A stretch of DNA of 28,829 nucleotides from UBA10003 sp964365025 (GCA_964365025.1 CAYIOJ010000008.1:1-28829), one strand, 5' to 3'. Counted from the stretch's first letter, positions 7,211 through 15,056 are shown. Notes: generated from the sequence alone by a model not told the origin. Made by a program: numbers and translations.

Positions 7211-8164
7211 CTACTGATAATACGACCTGTTTTCGTAGCGCACATCAATGTAGCGCAGATTGTTTCTTTTTTCTTTTATTTTATCGCGTAGAAAAATTGT
7301 CAGCACCTGCATTTGCTTTTCCCAATCGTTTTGCCTGTCCATAATAATTTTCCACCCTTCGGTGGTGGTTAAATTCACCACTCCCCCGTCTTGATCCAAT
7401 TCCGCAAAAGAAATATTGACATTCGTCTTGGCCGGAATTTTTTCTTGCAAAAACAATAAAAATTGCACCGCGGCCGGGACAACTACCAATTCATTTATCG
7501 CAAAATCTTTATTTTCTTGAGATTTAAGCAATAATAGATTCAAATAAGCCGCGCTATTGATATCAGCCGGATTAACTTCTTGAATTACCTTACCCTCCTC
7601 ATCAATTAAATAATAATAATTTTTTGGCTCGCCATTAAGTTGTGATAAAGAATTTTCCAAAAGCAATTTGGCCGGTTTTTCTTTGACGGTAATTTTTAAT
7701 CCGGAGGGAAATTCAGTATTTATTTTTAAATTCTCCAAGGCGTAATCTTTTTTAATTTCTTTTTCTATTTTAGCCATATTGGCTATAAAAAAATTCCTGC
7801 CGTTAAAAAACCACCATCTTTTAGCATTTAATATTTGATTTGCCAGATCATTTAAACTTGCGTTGGAAATTCTTTCCGAACCGACAACGGTGAGCCGTTT
7901 AATGTTAAAATACGGATGGAGTACGGCAATGCCCAATGTCCCCAAAATGGATAAGACGCCTATGGCTATTTTAAATCTCGGCGCCTTCGTGCGCGCCGGC
8001 AGATGTTTTTTATTAAGATAGGGATTGCGAAATATCTTGCCGGAAACATCGCGGGGCAGATTCCATCTGCGGCTTTGGCCAATTTTGAACCAAATAAAAA
8101 TTTTTTTCCAATTTCCGTTTTTTTTGGGCGTGTGATAAGATTTATATCCGCGATGCCTTAACAT
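7211..8164 (-). CDS. ftsQ: Cell division protein FtsQ/DivIB
   Basis: Bitopic divisome protein that links FtsB/FtsL with septal peptidoglycan synthesis. The layout is typical: a basic cytoplasmic N-terminus (1-~65), one membrane helix (~68-85, IAIGVLSILGTLGIAVL), then the POTRA domain (FNIKRLTVVGSERISNASLNDLANQ, with the usual 'I..I.V.G...s...i' pattern). After that comes the FtsQ beta domain, including LKINTEFPSGLKITVKEKPAKLLLE and YYYLIDEEGKVIQEV. Length is 317 aa, a little longer than E. coli FtsQ because of the N-terminal extension. It overlaps the alr stop by 7 nt and is the last gene of the lysS-serS-alr-ftsQ operon. No strong terminator hairpin is seen after it; a T8 run follows at about 7190. 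Confidence 0.88.
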   Translation of the reverse strand: MLRHRGYKSYHTPKKNGNWKKIFIWFKIGQSRRWNLPRDVSGKIFRNPYLNKKHLPARTKAPRFKIAIGVLSILGTLGIAVLHPYFNIKRLTVVGSERISNASLNDLANQILNAKRWWFFNGRNFFIANMAKIEKEIKKDYALENLKINTEFPSGLKITVKEKPAKLLLENSLSQLNGEPKNYYYLIDEEGKVIQEVNPADINSAAYLNLLLLKSQENKDFAINELVVVPAAVQFLLFLQEKIPAKTNVNISFAELDQDGGVVNLTTTEGWKIIMDRQNDWEKQMQVLTIFLRDKIKEKRNNLRYIDVRYENRSYYQ

Positions 8165-9270
8165 ATTATTCTTTTTATTTGCGGATTGATGCGCGTTACC
8201 ACTTCGTAATTAATAGTGCCGATTTTTTTAGCCAAATCATCGGCGGTAATCTCCACCCCTCCCTGCCTGCCTATGAGCGTAATTTTATCCCCAGTTTTGG
8301 CGTTTAAACCAGTCAGGTCAATCATTGTCAAGTTCATGCAAATTCGGCCAAGAATAGCGCATTTTCGACCATTGAAAAGAACTTGTCCACAATTAGAAAG
8401 ATGACGATCCAGTCCGTCCCAATACCCTACCGGAATTATCCCCAGCTTGGTTTGGCGGTATGTTCGGTAAGCGCCGCCATAGCCAATAAGCGTATTTTTG
8501 GGGATTTCTTTTACTTGTATGAGTCGTGTGTGCCAGCTCAAGACCGATTTTAGTTTTATTATTTTTTTTATTTGTTCTGACGGATATAGCCCATAAAATC
8601 CAATTCCTAGACGCGTGGCATTGCATTGGTTTGGTGGAGTGACTAAGGCCGCAGCCGTGCAGGCGATGTGAATCATTCGCGGATTAATCCCCACAGCTTT
8701 TAATTCAGCTATTGTTTTGTTAAAGATTAGCAGTTGTCTTTGTGTGTATTTTTTATCTTCTTCTGACGAGGCAAAATGACTAAATACACCTTCAATATCT
8801 AAATTATTCAATTTTTTCAACAATTCAATATTTTTTATCAATTTTTTTGGCAAAAAGCCAATTCTTGACGCCCCAGTATCTATTTTTAAATGAATTTTGG
8901 CTTTTATCTTGCTTTTTTTAGCGAAATTATTTAATTTTATGGCAGTGGCAGTATCATAAATCGGCAAAGATGTATTTTCAAGCCCTTTTTTGCTTACTGT
9001 CGCCAATTCTTCAAAATCAAAAAAACTCAATACAATAATCGGTTTTTTAATTTTATTTTTACGCAGCTCCAACGCTTCCGCTAAATTTACAACCGCAATT
9101 TTATTTATCAAATTACATGTGTCACAAAATCTGGCGACCTCCAAAAAACCGTGGCCATAGGCGTTGCTTTTAACAACCGGAATAATTTCAATCCCCTTCC
9201 CTATTTTTTGACGGAATTGCCGTAAATTAAAAGTCAGGGATTTTTTGTTTATTTCAACCCAAGTAAGCAT
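8158..9270 (-). CDS. alr: Alanine racemase
   Basis: PLP enzyme converting L- to D-alanine for peptidoglycan. K34 in PVVKSNAYGHG is the PLP-binding lysine. The TIM-barrel strands follow in order (HLKIDTGASRIGF, IEGVFSHFASSEE, TRLGIGFYGLYPS), and IGYGGAYRT holds the second catalytic tyrosine. The C-terminal beta domain (GIIPVGYWDGL, CAILGRICMNLTMIDLT) is complete. Length is 370 aa, normal for the family. It starts 8 bp after the serS stop and overlaps ftsQ, so cell-wall precursor supply and division are co-transcribed with tRNA synthetases. In the usual 'GYADG' motif the Ala is Trp here (GYWDG). Confidence 0.95.
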   Translation of the reverse strand: MLTWVEINKKSLTFNLRQFRQKIGKGIEIIPVVKSNAYGHGFLEVARFCDTCNLINKIAVVNLAEALELRKNKIKKPIIVLSFFDFEELATVSKKGLENTSLPIYDTATAIKLNNFAKKSKIKAKIHLKIDTGASRIGFLPKKLIKNIELLKKLNNLDIEGVFSHFASSEEDKKYTQRQLLIFNKTIAELKAVGINPRMIHIACTAAALVTPPNQCNATRLGIGFYGLYPSEQIKKIIKLKSVLSWHTRLIQVKEIPKNTLIGYGGAYRTYRQTKLGIIPVGYWDGLDRHLSNCGQVLFNGRKCAILGRICMNLTMIDLTGLNAKTGDKITLIGRQGGVEITADDLAKKIGTINYEVVTRINPQIKRIIC

Positions 9271-9278
9271 GTTTTTTA

Positions 9279-10526
9279 TTAAATTTTTGCAAAACCAACA
9301 AGTTTTTGCAGAACTTTAGGTATGGCGATATGCCCATCTTCCTGCTGAAAATTTTCAATAATGGCGATCAAAGCGCGGTCAGTCACCACCGTGCCGTTGA
9401 GAGTGTGCGCCAACGCATTACCATCTTTGCCGTCAGTTGATTTTTTATATTTGATATTGAGGCGGCGCGATTGAAAATCCGTGGTGTTGGAGGCGGAAGT
9501 CATTTCACGATATTTTTTCTGTCCCGGCAACCAGGCTTCCAAATCGTATTTTTTGGCTGCGGGAAAACCTAAATCGCCGCTACAGATATTCACCACTTGA
9601 TATGACAAGCCAAAATCATTTAATACCTCTTTTTCAATTGTTAAAATTTCCTCGTGCATATCCCACGATTTTTCCGGTTCGGAAAATACCACCATTTCCA
9701 CTTTATAGAATTGATGCACGCGCAGTATCCCCTGCTGATCCTTGCCATAAGAGCCGGCCTCGCGGCGAAAGCAAGGTGTGACGGCGCAATATTTTTTGGG
9801 CAAATCTTTTTTGTTGAAAATTTGACCATCATGCATAGTTACGAGCGGCACCTCGGAGGTGCCAATTAAATAAAGATCATCCTCGCCGGGATTGACTTTA
9901 TAAATCTCATTTTTGTCAGCCGGAAAAAATCCGGTGCCAAACATGGCTCGTTCGCGCACGAGAATCGGCGGCAAAACCAGCTCAAATCCGCGTTTTACGG
10001 CCTTTTGCAGGCCATATTCAATAATAGCGCGCTCCAAAAGCGCCAGCTTGCCTTTTAGATAATAAAAACGCGAACCGGCCACTTTGGCTCCGGCCTCGCA
10101 ATCAATCAATTCTTTGGCCGCGGCGACTTCAAAATGCTGTTTGGGTTCAAAAGAAAATTTTGGCCTCTCCCCCACTGTCTCGGTTATTGCGTTTTCCGCT
10201 TCGTTTTTACCAACGGGCGTTGTTTCATGATTAAGATTGGGTATTTGATAAAGAAGCTCGGCAATCTGTTCTGCCAGCGGCCGCAGGCGTTCTTCCAATT
10301 GTTGTAATTTATCGCCTAACTGACGCATTTCAATAATTTCCGCGTCAGTGGGCTTGGTTTTGGAGATTTTTTTTCTTTCATTGCGCAGGGCCTCCGTTTC
10401 CACTTGCAAAGCTTTTCTCTGTTCGTCCAATTTTAAAAATTTCGATAAATCAATTTTTACATTGCGACTTTTATTATTTTTTTCCACCAGCTCTAAATTT
10501 TCTTTAATGAATTTGATATCTAGCAT
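9279..10526 (-). CDS. serS: Seryl-tRNA synthetase
   Basis: Class II synthetase that charges tRNA-Ser. The N-terminal ~100 residues are the antiparallel coiled-coil arm that holds the long variable arm of tRNA-Ser (MLDIKFIKENLELVEKN...). Catalytic motif 2 is CFRREAGSYGKDQQGILRVHQF. Motif 3 is the Arg-containing segment in TLNGTVVTDRALIAIIENFQ, and the serine-binding TSEVPL is present. Length is 415 aa, as expected. In motif 3 the common LNGS.LA.GR is LNGTVVTDR; the Arg is kept. The gene overlaps the 3' end of the cytidylyltransferase-like gene by 23 nt. Confidence 0.97.
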   Translation of the reverse strand: MLDIKFIKENLELVEKNNKSRNVKIDLSKFLKLDEQRKALQVETEALRNERKKISKTKPTDAEIIEMRQLGDKLQQLEERLRPLAEQIAELLYQIPNLNHETTPVGKNEAENAITETVGERPKFSFEPKQHFEVAAAKELIDCEAGAKVAGSRFYYLKGKLALLERAIIEYGLQKAVKRGFELVLPPILVRERAMFGTGFFPADKNEIYKVNPGEDDLYLIGTSEVPLVTMHDGQIFNKKDLPKKYCAVTPCFRREAGSYGKDQQGILRVHQFYKVEMVVFSEPEKSWDMHEEILTIEKEVLNDFGLSYQVVNICSGDLGFPAAKKYDLEAWLPGQKKYREMTSASNTTDFQSRRLNIKYKKSTDGKDGNALAHTLNGTVVTDRALIAIIENFQQEDGHIAIPKVLQKLVGFAKI

Positions 10527-10935
10527 ATTTTGACGATTTATATTTCTTTGGATGAAATGATTTTAATTTTACAATTTTAATTTTCAATTCCCACTCCCCT
10601 ATTTTTTCTTTCAAATCCTTAATGAAAAATTTTTGGTCGTAGCCAAGACAGATAATATCAGGTTTTATTTTTTTAATTATTTTAAAATATTTTTTTTTAT
10701 CTCCTAAAAACACTTTATCCGCCCAGTTGGTTTTTTGCAGATTTTTTTGCCGTTGTTTTTCCGTGAAAAATGGCGAATGTTTTTTAAGTTTTTTGACCGT
10801 GCTGTCGCGGGCAATTACGGTCACAACAGTATCCCCATATCGGCGCGCCTGCTGAAACAGTGACTGATGACCAGGATGCAGAATGTCAAAAGTGCCGAAA
10901 AGGAGGATTGTTAGATTGGATGCAGGCGGAGGCAT
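10504..10935 (-). CDS. Cytidylyltransferase-like nucleotidyltransferase (TagD/FAD synthase type)
   Basis: Small HxGH-superfamily nucleotidyltransferase, 143 aa from ATG 10935. The signature FGTFDILHPGHQSLFQQA (H20-PGH23) binds the nucleotide. A basic RQRKNLQ loop and a degenerate C-terminal SSKYARYQIH, replacing the usual ISST.IR, complete the fold. The family includes glycerol-3-phosphate cytidylyltransferase, archaeal-type FAD synthase and sugar-phosphate (HldE-like) adenylyltransferases; the substrate cannot be told from sequence. The start codon abuts the assembly gap, so an earlier start inside the gap is possible. It lies between lysS and serS and overlaps serS by 23 nt. Confidence 0.8.
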   Translation of the reverse strand: MPPPASNLTILLFGTFDILHPGHQSLFQQARRYGDTVVTVIARDSTVKKLKKHSPFFTEKQRQKNLQKTNWADKVFLGDKKKYFKIIKKIKPDIICLGYDQKFFIKDLKEKIGEWELKIKIVKLKSFHPKKYKSSKYARYQIH

Positions 10936-10945
10936 NNNNNNNNNN
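10936..10945. other. Assembly gap (10 N)
   Basis: Ten Ns interrupt the junction of lysS and the nucleotidyltransferase gene. The true length is unknown; ten Ns may be a placeholder. It hides the lysS stop codon and perhaps the start of the next gene. Confidence 0.98.
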
Positions 10946-12444
10946 CTGCCGGATTCCGGCTTCAGTGTTGGAAACAAAATCACTTCTTTGATATGGTGCG
11001 AATCAGTCAAAAGCGCGGTGAGCCGATCAATGCCCATGCCCAAGCCAGCAGTCGGTGGCATTCCATGTTTTAGCGCTGTCACAAAATCCTCGTCAAATTG
11101 ATGCGCTTCTTCATCTCCTTTGTCGCGCAGTTTTTCCTGTTCTTTAAAGCGCGTTTCTTGATCCAACGGGTCGTTTAATTCAGAAAATCCATTGCATAAT
11201 TCAAATCCACCGGCCACGAGCAATTGCATCCGCTCGGTATATGCCGGATTGTCCGACTTACGTTTGGCCAAAGGCGACAATTCAACCGGGTGGTCGGTCA
11301 TGAATGTTGGTTGAATAATTTTTGGTCGCGCCAAGGTCTTGAAAATTTCATCCATTATTTTTCCGCGGCCGTCTTCTGGCGACACTTGAACTTTCAACAG
11401 TTTCGCTTGATCATACAACGATGGCTGATCCGGATATTCTTCAATATCCAATTTGGCGTATTCAATTAAAATTTCGCGGAATGTTTTGCGCGGATACGGT
11501 GGAGCCAGATTTATTTTTTGTTCACCGTATTCAAATGTTTTGTCCGTTCCCACGCGCGATAAAAGATATGGAAAAAATTTTTCCATCAGTTTCATCAAAT
11601 CCTCATAAGTCGCGTAAGCCCAGTAAAATTCAATTTGCGTAAATTCCGGATTGTGACTGAAATCAATGCCTTCATTGCGAAAACAGCGCGCGATTTCATA
11701 AATTTTTTCAAAACCGCCGACAATCAATCGTTTCAAATACAACTCCGGCGCGATACGCAAAAACAGATCAATGTTTAAAGCATTATGATGCGTGACAAAC
11801 GGCTTAGCCGCGGCTCCGCCGGCAATTGATTGTAAAATTGGCGTTTCCACTTCCAAAAAATTCTCGGCATTGAAAAATTTGCGAATGGCCTGAATTATTT
11901 GAATCCTTTTGAGCGCGATTACTTTGGCTTCGGGATTCGCGATTAAATCAAGGTAGCGTTGGCGGAAACGAGTTTCCACATCAGAAAGGCCGTGAAATTT
12001 TTCCGGCATTGGCAAAAGTGATTTGGAAAGCAACTGCCATTTTTTTACCAGCAAAGTTTTTTCTCCGCGTTTGGTAATAAAGAGTGCTCCCTCGGCGCTG
12101 ATAAAATCGCCCAAGTCAATGATTTCCGAAAAAAGCTGATAAGCCTCCTCGCCCACCTCATCTTTTTTAAAATAAATTTGAATTTTGCCGCTGGCATCTT
12201 CCAAATGCGCGAAGGTTGAACCACCATGTCCGCGAATACTGCGCAAACGGCCAGCTAGACAGATTTTTTCCTCCCGTTGCGCCAGCCGCTCAAAATCAGC
12301 CAAAACAGCCGAAATACTTTGACGGCCGTTATTCTGCCAGGAAGGATAGGCCGCAAGACCAAGCTCCTTGATTTTTTCCAATTTTTGCAAACGCGCTTGC
12401 GTTTCATCGGTTAGAGTCGTATTTATAGGTGGCTGTTTAGGCAT
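10946..12444 (-). CDS. lysS: Lysyl-tRNA synthetase, class II (3' end in gap)
   Basis: Class II synthetase that charges tRNA-Lys. The N-terminal OB-fold anticodon domain (ICLAGRLRSIRGHGGSTFAHLEDASGKIQ) is followed by the catalytic domain. That domain carries motif 1 near ETPILQSIAGGAAAKPF, motif 2 CFRNEGIDFSHNPEFTQIEF, and motif 3 GLGMGIDRLTALLTDS. It ends in EVILFPTLKPESG, within a few residues of the usual C-terminus, so only the stop is lost in the gap. The start ATG at 12444 is preceded by a good promoter and no strong ribosome-binding site. A longer open frame runs upstream to 12870, but that part is antisense or intergenic sequence with no family similarity. lysS is the first gene of the five-gene operon ending in ftsQ. 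Confidence 0.95.
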
Positions 12445-12466
12445 AAAATAATTATTCAATGTCCCT

Positions 12467-12496
12467 ATTATATCAAACCAACTTAAAAATGTCCAA
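12467..12496 (-). promoter_or_regulatory. Promoter of the lysS-serS-alr-ftsQ operon
   Basis: On the minus strand: TTGGAC (12496-12491), an 18-bp spacer and a perfect TATAAT (12472-12467). It lies 22 bp upstream of the lysS ATG, so the leader is only about 15 nt. The -35 abuts the T-run of the upstream terminator. Confidence 0.8.
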
Positions 12497-12529
12497 AAAA
12501 AAAAGACCGCAGTGAAGATAATACTGCGG
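12497..12529 (-). terminator. Terminator of the POT transporter gene
   Basis: On the minus strand, the stem CCGCAGT/ACTGCGG (12529-12523 with 12513-12507, 9-nt loop) is followed by TCTTTTTTTTTT. It lies ~90 bp after the transporter stop, immediately before the lysS promoter. Confidence 0.88.
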
Positions 12530-12584
12530 CTATTATTTTTCCGTGGTGACCGCCTGACAGTAGCCTGCCAAACGCGCCAGCTGG

Positions 12585-12609
12585 CCCAGCGTTCCTCGGT
12601 TACGCTGGG
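12585..12609 (-). other. Hairpin in the transporter 3' region
   Basis: CCCAGCGT (12585-12592) pairs perfectly with ACGCTGGG (12602-12609) across a 9-nt loop, 12 bp after the transporter stop. No T-run follows, so it is probably an mRNA 3'-end structure rather than a terminator. Confidence 0.5.
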
Positions 12610-12620
12610 GTTAGAGGTTA

Positions 12621-13928
12621 CTACTCGATACCGTGCATCAGCCTCTTTATGGGCTTGAGAGATACGAGAAGGAGGATGCCGGCGAGGCCCGCGGTGATGG
12701 TTGGCACCCAGAAGAAGTCGGTCATCTCCATGCTGTCGTAGAGGCTCGCAAACTTGCCCGCCAAGTAATTGGAGGCAAAATTGGCCAGGAACCACACCCC
12801 GACGAGCATGGACACGAACTTCTTCGGCGAGAGCTTCGTGACCATAGAAAGCCCAATCGGCGACAAGCACAGTTCTCCCACGGTGTGGGTAAAGTAAACC
12901 CCGACAAGCCAGAGCATTGTCACCTTGTTGCCGCCTGAGGCAAGCATAGAGGCCGGGATCATGATGAGGAACCCCAGCGAGGCCAAGAACAGGCCGATGG
13001 CCATCTTCGCCGGAGAAGAAGGGTGCTTGCCGCGCTCAGACAGCCACCGCCAGAGTCTGGTCATCGGGATACCGAGCAGGACGATGAAGATCGGATTGAT
13101 GGACTGGAACCAGCTTGCCGGAACTTCCCACCCAAAGATCATCCTGTCAGTGGAGCGATCGGCAAAGAGGGTCAACGAACTGCCGGCCTGCTCGAAAGTG
13201 ACCCAGAAGAAGATGACGAAGAAGGCCATGATGAAAATCGCCGCTATCCGATGCTTCTCTTCGCTGGTCAGCACCCCCCCCTGCAAGAGGGCTTCCTCCT
13301 TCTTCCTCATCAGATCCACCTCACCGAGCCTTTTTTGGGCGGCGATGAAGATGACGAGCGCGGCAATCATCCCCAGACCAGCGGCGATGAACCCCCAGTG
13401 CCAGCCGTAGTGCTCGCCAAGGGTACCGCAGACCAGCGGGGAGAAGATGGCGCCGAGGTTGATGCCCATGTAAAAGATGGTCATGCCGCTGTCCTTGCCA
13501 GCGCTGTCCTTATCTTCGTACAGTTCGCTGACCATCGGCGTGATGTTCGGCTTGAAAAAGCCGTTGCCGAAGATCACGAGACCGAGCGCCACGTAGAAGA
13601 AAGAAACCTGCGGGATGGCCATGGTCAGATAGCCGAGTCCCGTGAGGATGGCCCCGATGATGACGCTCTTCCGTTTGCCGATGTAGCGATCGGCCACGAA
13701 ACCGCCCAGAATCGGCGCCAAGTAGACCAGGCCCGTGAACCAGCCGTAGATCGTCCCGGCATGTTCCGTGACGATCTGCTTCTCGCCCATGTCCACGAAC
13801 AGGAACTTCGTCATGTACAGCATGAGGATGGCCCGCATGCCGTAGTAGCAGAATCTTTCCCATGCTTCCGTGGCAAAAAGCCACGGCAACCCTTTAGGGT
13901 GTCCCTCGAAAATCTTGGCCAGCTTCAC
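12621..13928 (-). CDS. POT/PTR2-family proton-coupled oligopeptide transporter
   Basis: Inner-membrane importer of di- and tripeptides driven by protons. The family's ExxERF motif is in TEAWERFCYYGMRAILMLY (from about residue 20). The PTR2 signature is FYMGINLGAIFSPLVCGTLGEHYGWHWGF, and FGNGFFKPNITPMVSELY is the motif on helix 4-5. The sequence has about a dozen or more hydrophobic helices and 435 residues, slightly short for bacterial POTs but complete at both ends. ATG 13928 has AAGGAGGG 10 bp upstream. Base and codon use are distinctly GC-rich compared with lysS and greA on either side, and the gene has its own promoter and terminator, which suggests horizontal gain. For a small-genome organism that cannot make most amino acids, peptide uptake would be an obvious benefit; that is inference. 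Confidence 0.93.
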   Translation of the reverse strand: MKLAKIFEGHPKGLPWLFATEAWERFCYYGMRAILMLYMTKFLFVDMGEKQIVTEHAGTIYGWFTGLVYLAPILGGFVADRYIGKRKSVIIGAILTGLGYLTMAIPQVSFFYVALGLVIFGNGFFKPNITPMVSELYEDKDSAGKDSGMTIFYMGINLGAIFSPLVCGTLGEHYGWHWGFIAAGLGMIAALVIFIAAQKRLGEVDLMRKKEEALLQGGVLTSEEKHRIAAIFIMAFFVIFFWVTFEQAGSSLTLFADRSTDRMIFGWEVPASWFQSINPIFIVLLGIPMTRLWRWLSERGKHPSSPAKMAIGLFLASLGFLIMIPASMLASGGNKVTMLWLVGVYFTHTVGELCLSPIGLSMVTKLSPKKFVSMLVGVWFLANFASNYLAGKFASLYDSMEMTDFFWVPTITAGLAGILLLVSLKPIKRLMHGIE

Positions 13929-13999
13929 TGTGAATCCCTCCTTGCCCCAAACTTAATCAGGGCTTTTGCACTTCCTAGAACTATAGTACTCTATTATTT

Positions 14000-14030
14000 T
14001 CACACCCAAGCTGACCATCGGCTGGTGTGA
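14000..14030 (-). promoter_or_regulatory. Hairpin in the POT transporter leader
   Basis: TCACACC (14000-14006) pairs with GGTGTGA (14024-14030), with further AGC/GCT pairing inside. It lies in the ~125-nt leader between the proposed promoter and the start codon. A T5 run follows on the plus strand, but no plus-strand gene precedes it. The rest of the 214-bp gap between greA and the transporter shows no gene. Confidence 0.4.
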
Positions 14031-14061
14031 TTTTTGTCAAAGGTCTAACTGTCTGCTCTAT

Positions 14062-14089
14062 ATTTTATACAAAGCGTATAAAAAGTCAA
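14062..14089 (-). promoter_or_regulatory. Probable promoter of the POT transporter
   Basis: On the minus strand: TTGACT (14089-14084), a 16-bp spacer and TAAAAT (14067-14062). It lies just past the greA terminator. A second, weaker -10-like TACTAT is at 13988-13983. Confidence 0.6.
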
Positions 14090-14104
14090 GATCATAAATA
14101 TCAA

Positions 14105-14135
14105 AAAATACCCCCGATAAAATCGGAGGTATTTT
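14105..14135 (-). terminator. Terminator of greA
   Basis: Hairpin of 14 bp with one mismatch: arms 14105-14118 and 14122-14135, the left arm reading AAAATACCCCCGAT on the plus strand. It is flanked by A/T runs and lies 8 bp after the greA stop. The A-T pairs at the base make it work best on the minus strand, where it ends in T-rich sequence. Confidence 0.85.
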
Positions 14136-14142
14136 GATGTCT

Positions 14143-14607
14143 TTATTTTATCCCCACAATTGTGTAATTGGTAGATCCGCCCGGGGTAGTAACTTCAACT
14201 CGCTCCCCTTTCTTATGCCCCAAGAATGCTTGAGCTAATGGCGATTCATACGAGATTCGGCCGGCAGTTGGATCCGCTTCATTCGGACCGACAAGTGTGT
14301 ATTCTTTGTCTTTTCCAGCTCCATTTTGAACACGCACGGTTGAACCCATTTGCACCACTTCTTTTTGCGTTTGTTCAGCCATTACCGAGGCGCGATTCAA
14401 AGTATCTTCAATCTCCATAATTTTGCCGGCTGTGAAAGCATAATCCTCTTTGGCTTCGTGATACTCGGCGTTTTCCGATAAATCGCCAAGTTCTTTGGCT
14501 TTGTCAATTCTTTCAGCAACTTCTCGTAATTTCGCCTTTAGAGCGATAAGCTCAATTTTGAGTTTTTCTAGACCTTGAGCAGTGAGATAGATTGGTTGGT
14601 CATTCAT
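14143..14607 (-). CDS. greA: Transcription elongation factor GreA
   Basis: Binds in the RNA polymerase secondary channel and stimulates cleavage of backtracked RNA. The N-terminal coiled coil (residues 1-~75) has the tip motif GDLSENAEYHEAKE, whose acidic residues are those needed for cleavage. The C-terminal FKBP-like domain ends in SPLAQAFLGHKKGERVEVTTPGGSTNYTIVGI. At 154 aa it is full length. It is transcribed alone, with a terminator after it and a terminator-like hairpin in its short leader. Confidence 0.97.
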   Translation of the reverse strand: MNDQPIYLTAQGLEKLKIELIALKAKLREVAERIDKAKELGDLSENAEYHEAKEDYAFTAGKIMEIEDTLNRASVMAEQTQKEVVQMGSTVRVQNGAGKDKEYTLVGPNEADPTAGRISYESPLAQAFLGHKKGERVEVTTPGGSTNYTIVGIK

Positions 14608-14618
14608 AAAAAGGTGTT

Positions 14619-14644
14619 AAAAAGGCCGCCCAAAAGGCGGTTTT
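14619..14644 (-). promoter_or_regulatory. Terminator-like hairpin in the greA leader
   Basis: On the minus strand, CCGCC-TTTTG-GGCGG (14640-14626) is followed by CCTTTTT, 12 bp before the greA ATG and about 5-10 nt after the expected transcription start. It has the form of an intrinsic terminator or attenuator and could equally act on plus-strand transcription (T4 at 14641). Confidence 0.6.
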
Positions 14645-14651
14645 AATGTAA

Positions 14652-14680
14652 ATTATATCCGTAGGATACTCTTGAATAAA
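14652..14680 (-). promoter_or_regulatory. greA promoter
   Basis: On the minus strand: a perfect TATAAT (14657-14652) with a weak -35 TTTATT (14680-14675) at 17 bp. It is 45 bp upstream of the greA ATG. Confidence 0.6.
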
Positions 14681-14709
14681 AAGTGTGTCAAGTGAAGGTG
14701 TGGATAACA

Positions 14710-14753
14710 CTCTTTTTTAGAACAGAATGATGAGATTCTGTCCTAAAAAAGAG
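14710..14753. repeat. Long perfect-type inverted repeat between two minus-strand genes
   Basis: Arms 14710-14728 and 14735-14753 pair over 19 positions with one mismatch (CTCTTTTTTAG outside, ACAGAAT inside) around a 6-nt loop. It shares its T-run with the terminator 14745-14783. The surrounding 218 bp between greA and the small membrane gene holds no credible gene. Confidence 0.7.
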
Positions 14754-14783
14754 CGCGCAGTTTTAGTTTGTTGGTACTGCGCG
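14745..14783 (-). terminator. Terminator of the 76-aa membrane protein gene
   Basis: On the minus strand, CGCGCAGT (14783-14776) pairs with ACTGCGCG (14761-14754) and is followed by CTCTTTTTT. It lies about 40 bp past the stop of the small gene. Confidence 0.75.
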
Positions 14784-14825
14784 ATGACCAGTGAGAGCAC
14801 AATTGAATCAGATGATCCATACTTT

Positions 14826-15056
14826 CTAAGAGTTGCGGCAGTTGCAGCAGTTGCAGATGTTGTCAACACACCACCCGTAGAGAATGATGGTCGCGACACC
14901 TACTGCGACAGCTAGTGTGACCAGTGTGAAGATCCAAGACGGCGCTTGGATGGTCATGTGATATGGAGTAATTGCATCAAAGTAGAGACCGATTGACGCA
15001 ATTATGCAAACGCATGCCACAATGACAGTCAGAAGCGATCTGTAAAAGAATTTCAT
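14826..15056 (-). CDS. Small two-helix membrane protein with Cys-rich tail
   Basis: No family recognised. The 76-aa product has a short basic start (MKFFYRS), helix 1 (SLLTVIVACVCIIASIGLYF), a short loop, helix 2 (WIFTLVTLAVAVGVATIILYGW) and a tail, CVDNICNCCNCRNS, with five Cys in 11 residues. The tail could bind a metal or form disulfides; that is speculation. It is supported as a real gene by AAGGAGG 6-7 bp before the ATG, a consensus promoter (TTGACA-17-TATGAT) and a terminator. A coding track this short could otherwise be chance. It is a single gene between greA and the mre operon, and looks like one of the acquired genes in this window. Confidence 0.65.
   Translation of the reverse strand: MKFFYRSLLTVIVACVCIIASIGLYFDAITPYHMTIQAPSWIFTLVTLAVAVGVATIILYGWCVDNICNCCNCRNS

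Noticed and set aside
7147..7344. 65-aa plus-strand frame after the orphan gene
   Set aside because: It covers direct repeat copy 2 and then runs antisense to ftsQ; no start signals.
10504..12870. One 788-aa frame through the gap
   Set aside because: It joins three things by chance: non-coding sequence upstream of lysS, lysS itself, and the nucleotidyltransferase joined across ten Ns. The lysS start at 12444 has its own promoter.
13023..14030. 335-aa plus-strand frame opposite the transporter
   Set aside because: A shadow of GC-rich codons; the opposite strand has clear POT motifs, and this frame has none.
14727..14915. 62-aa plus-strand frame
   Set aside because: It starts inside a hairpin, has no ribosome-binding site and is antisense to the small membrane protein gene, which has all signals.
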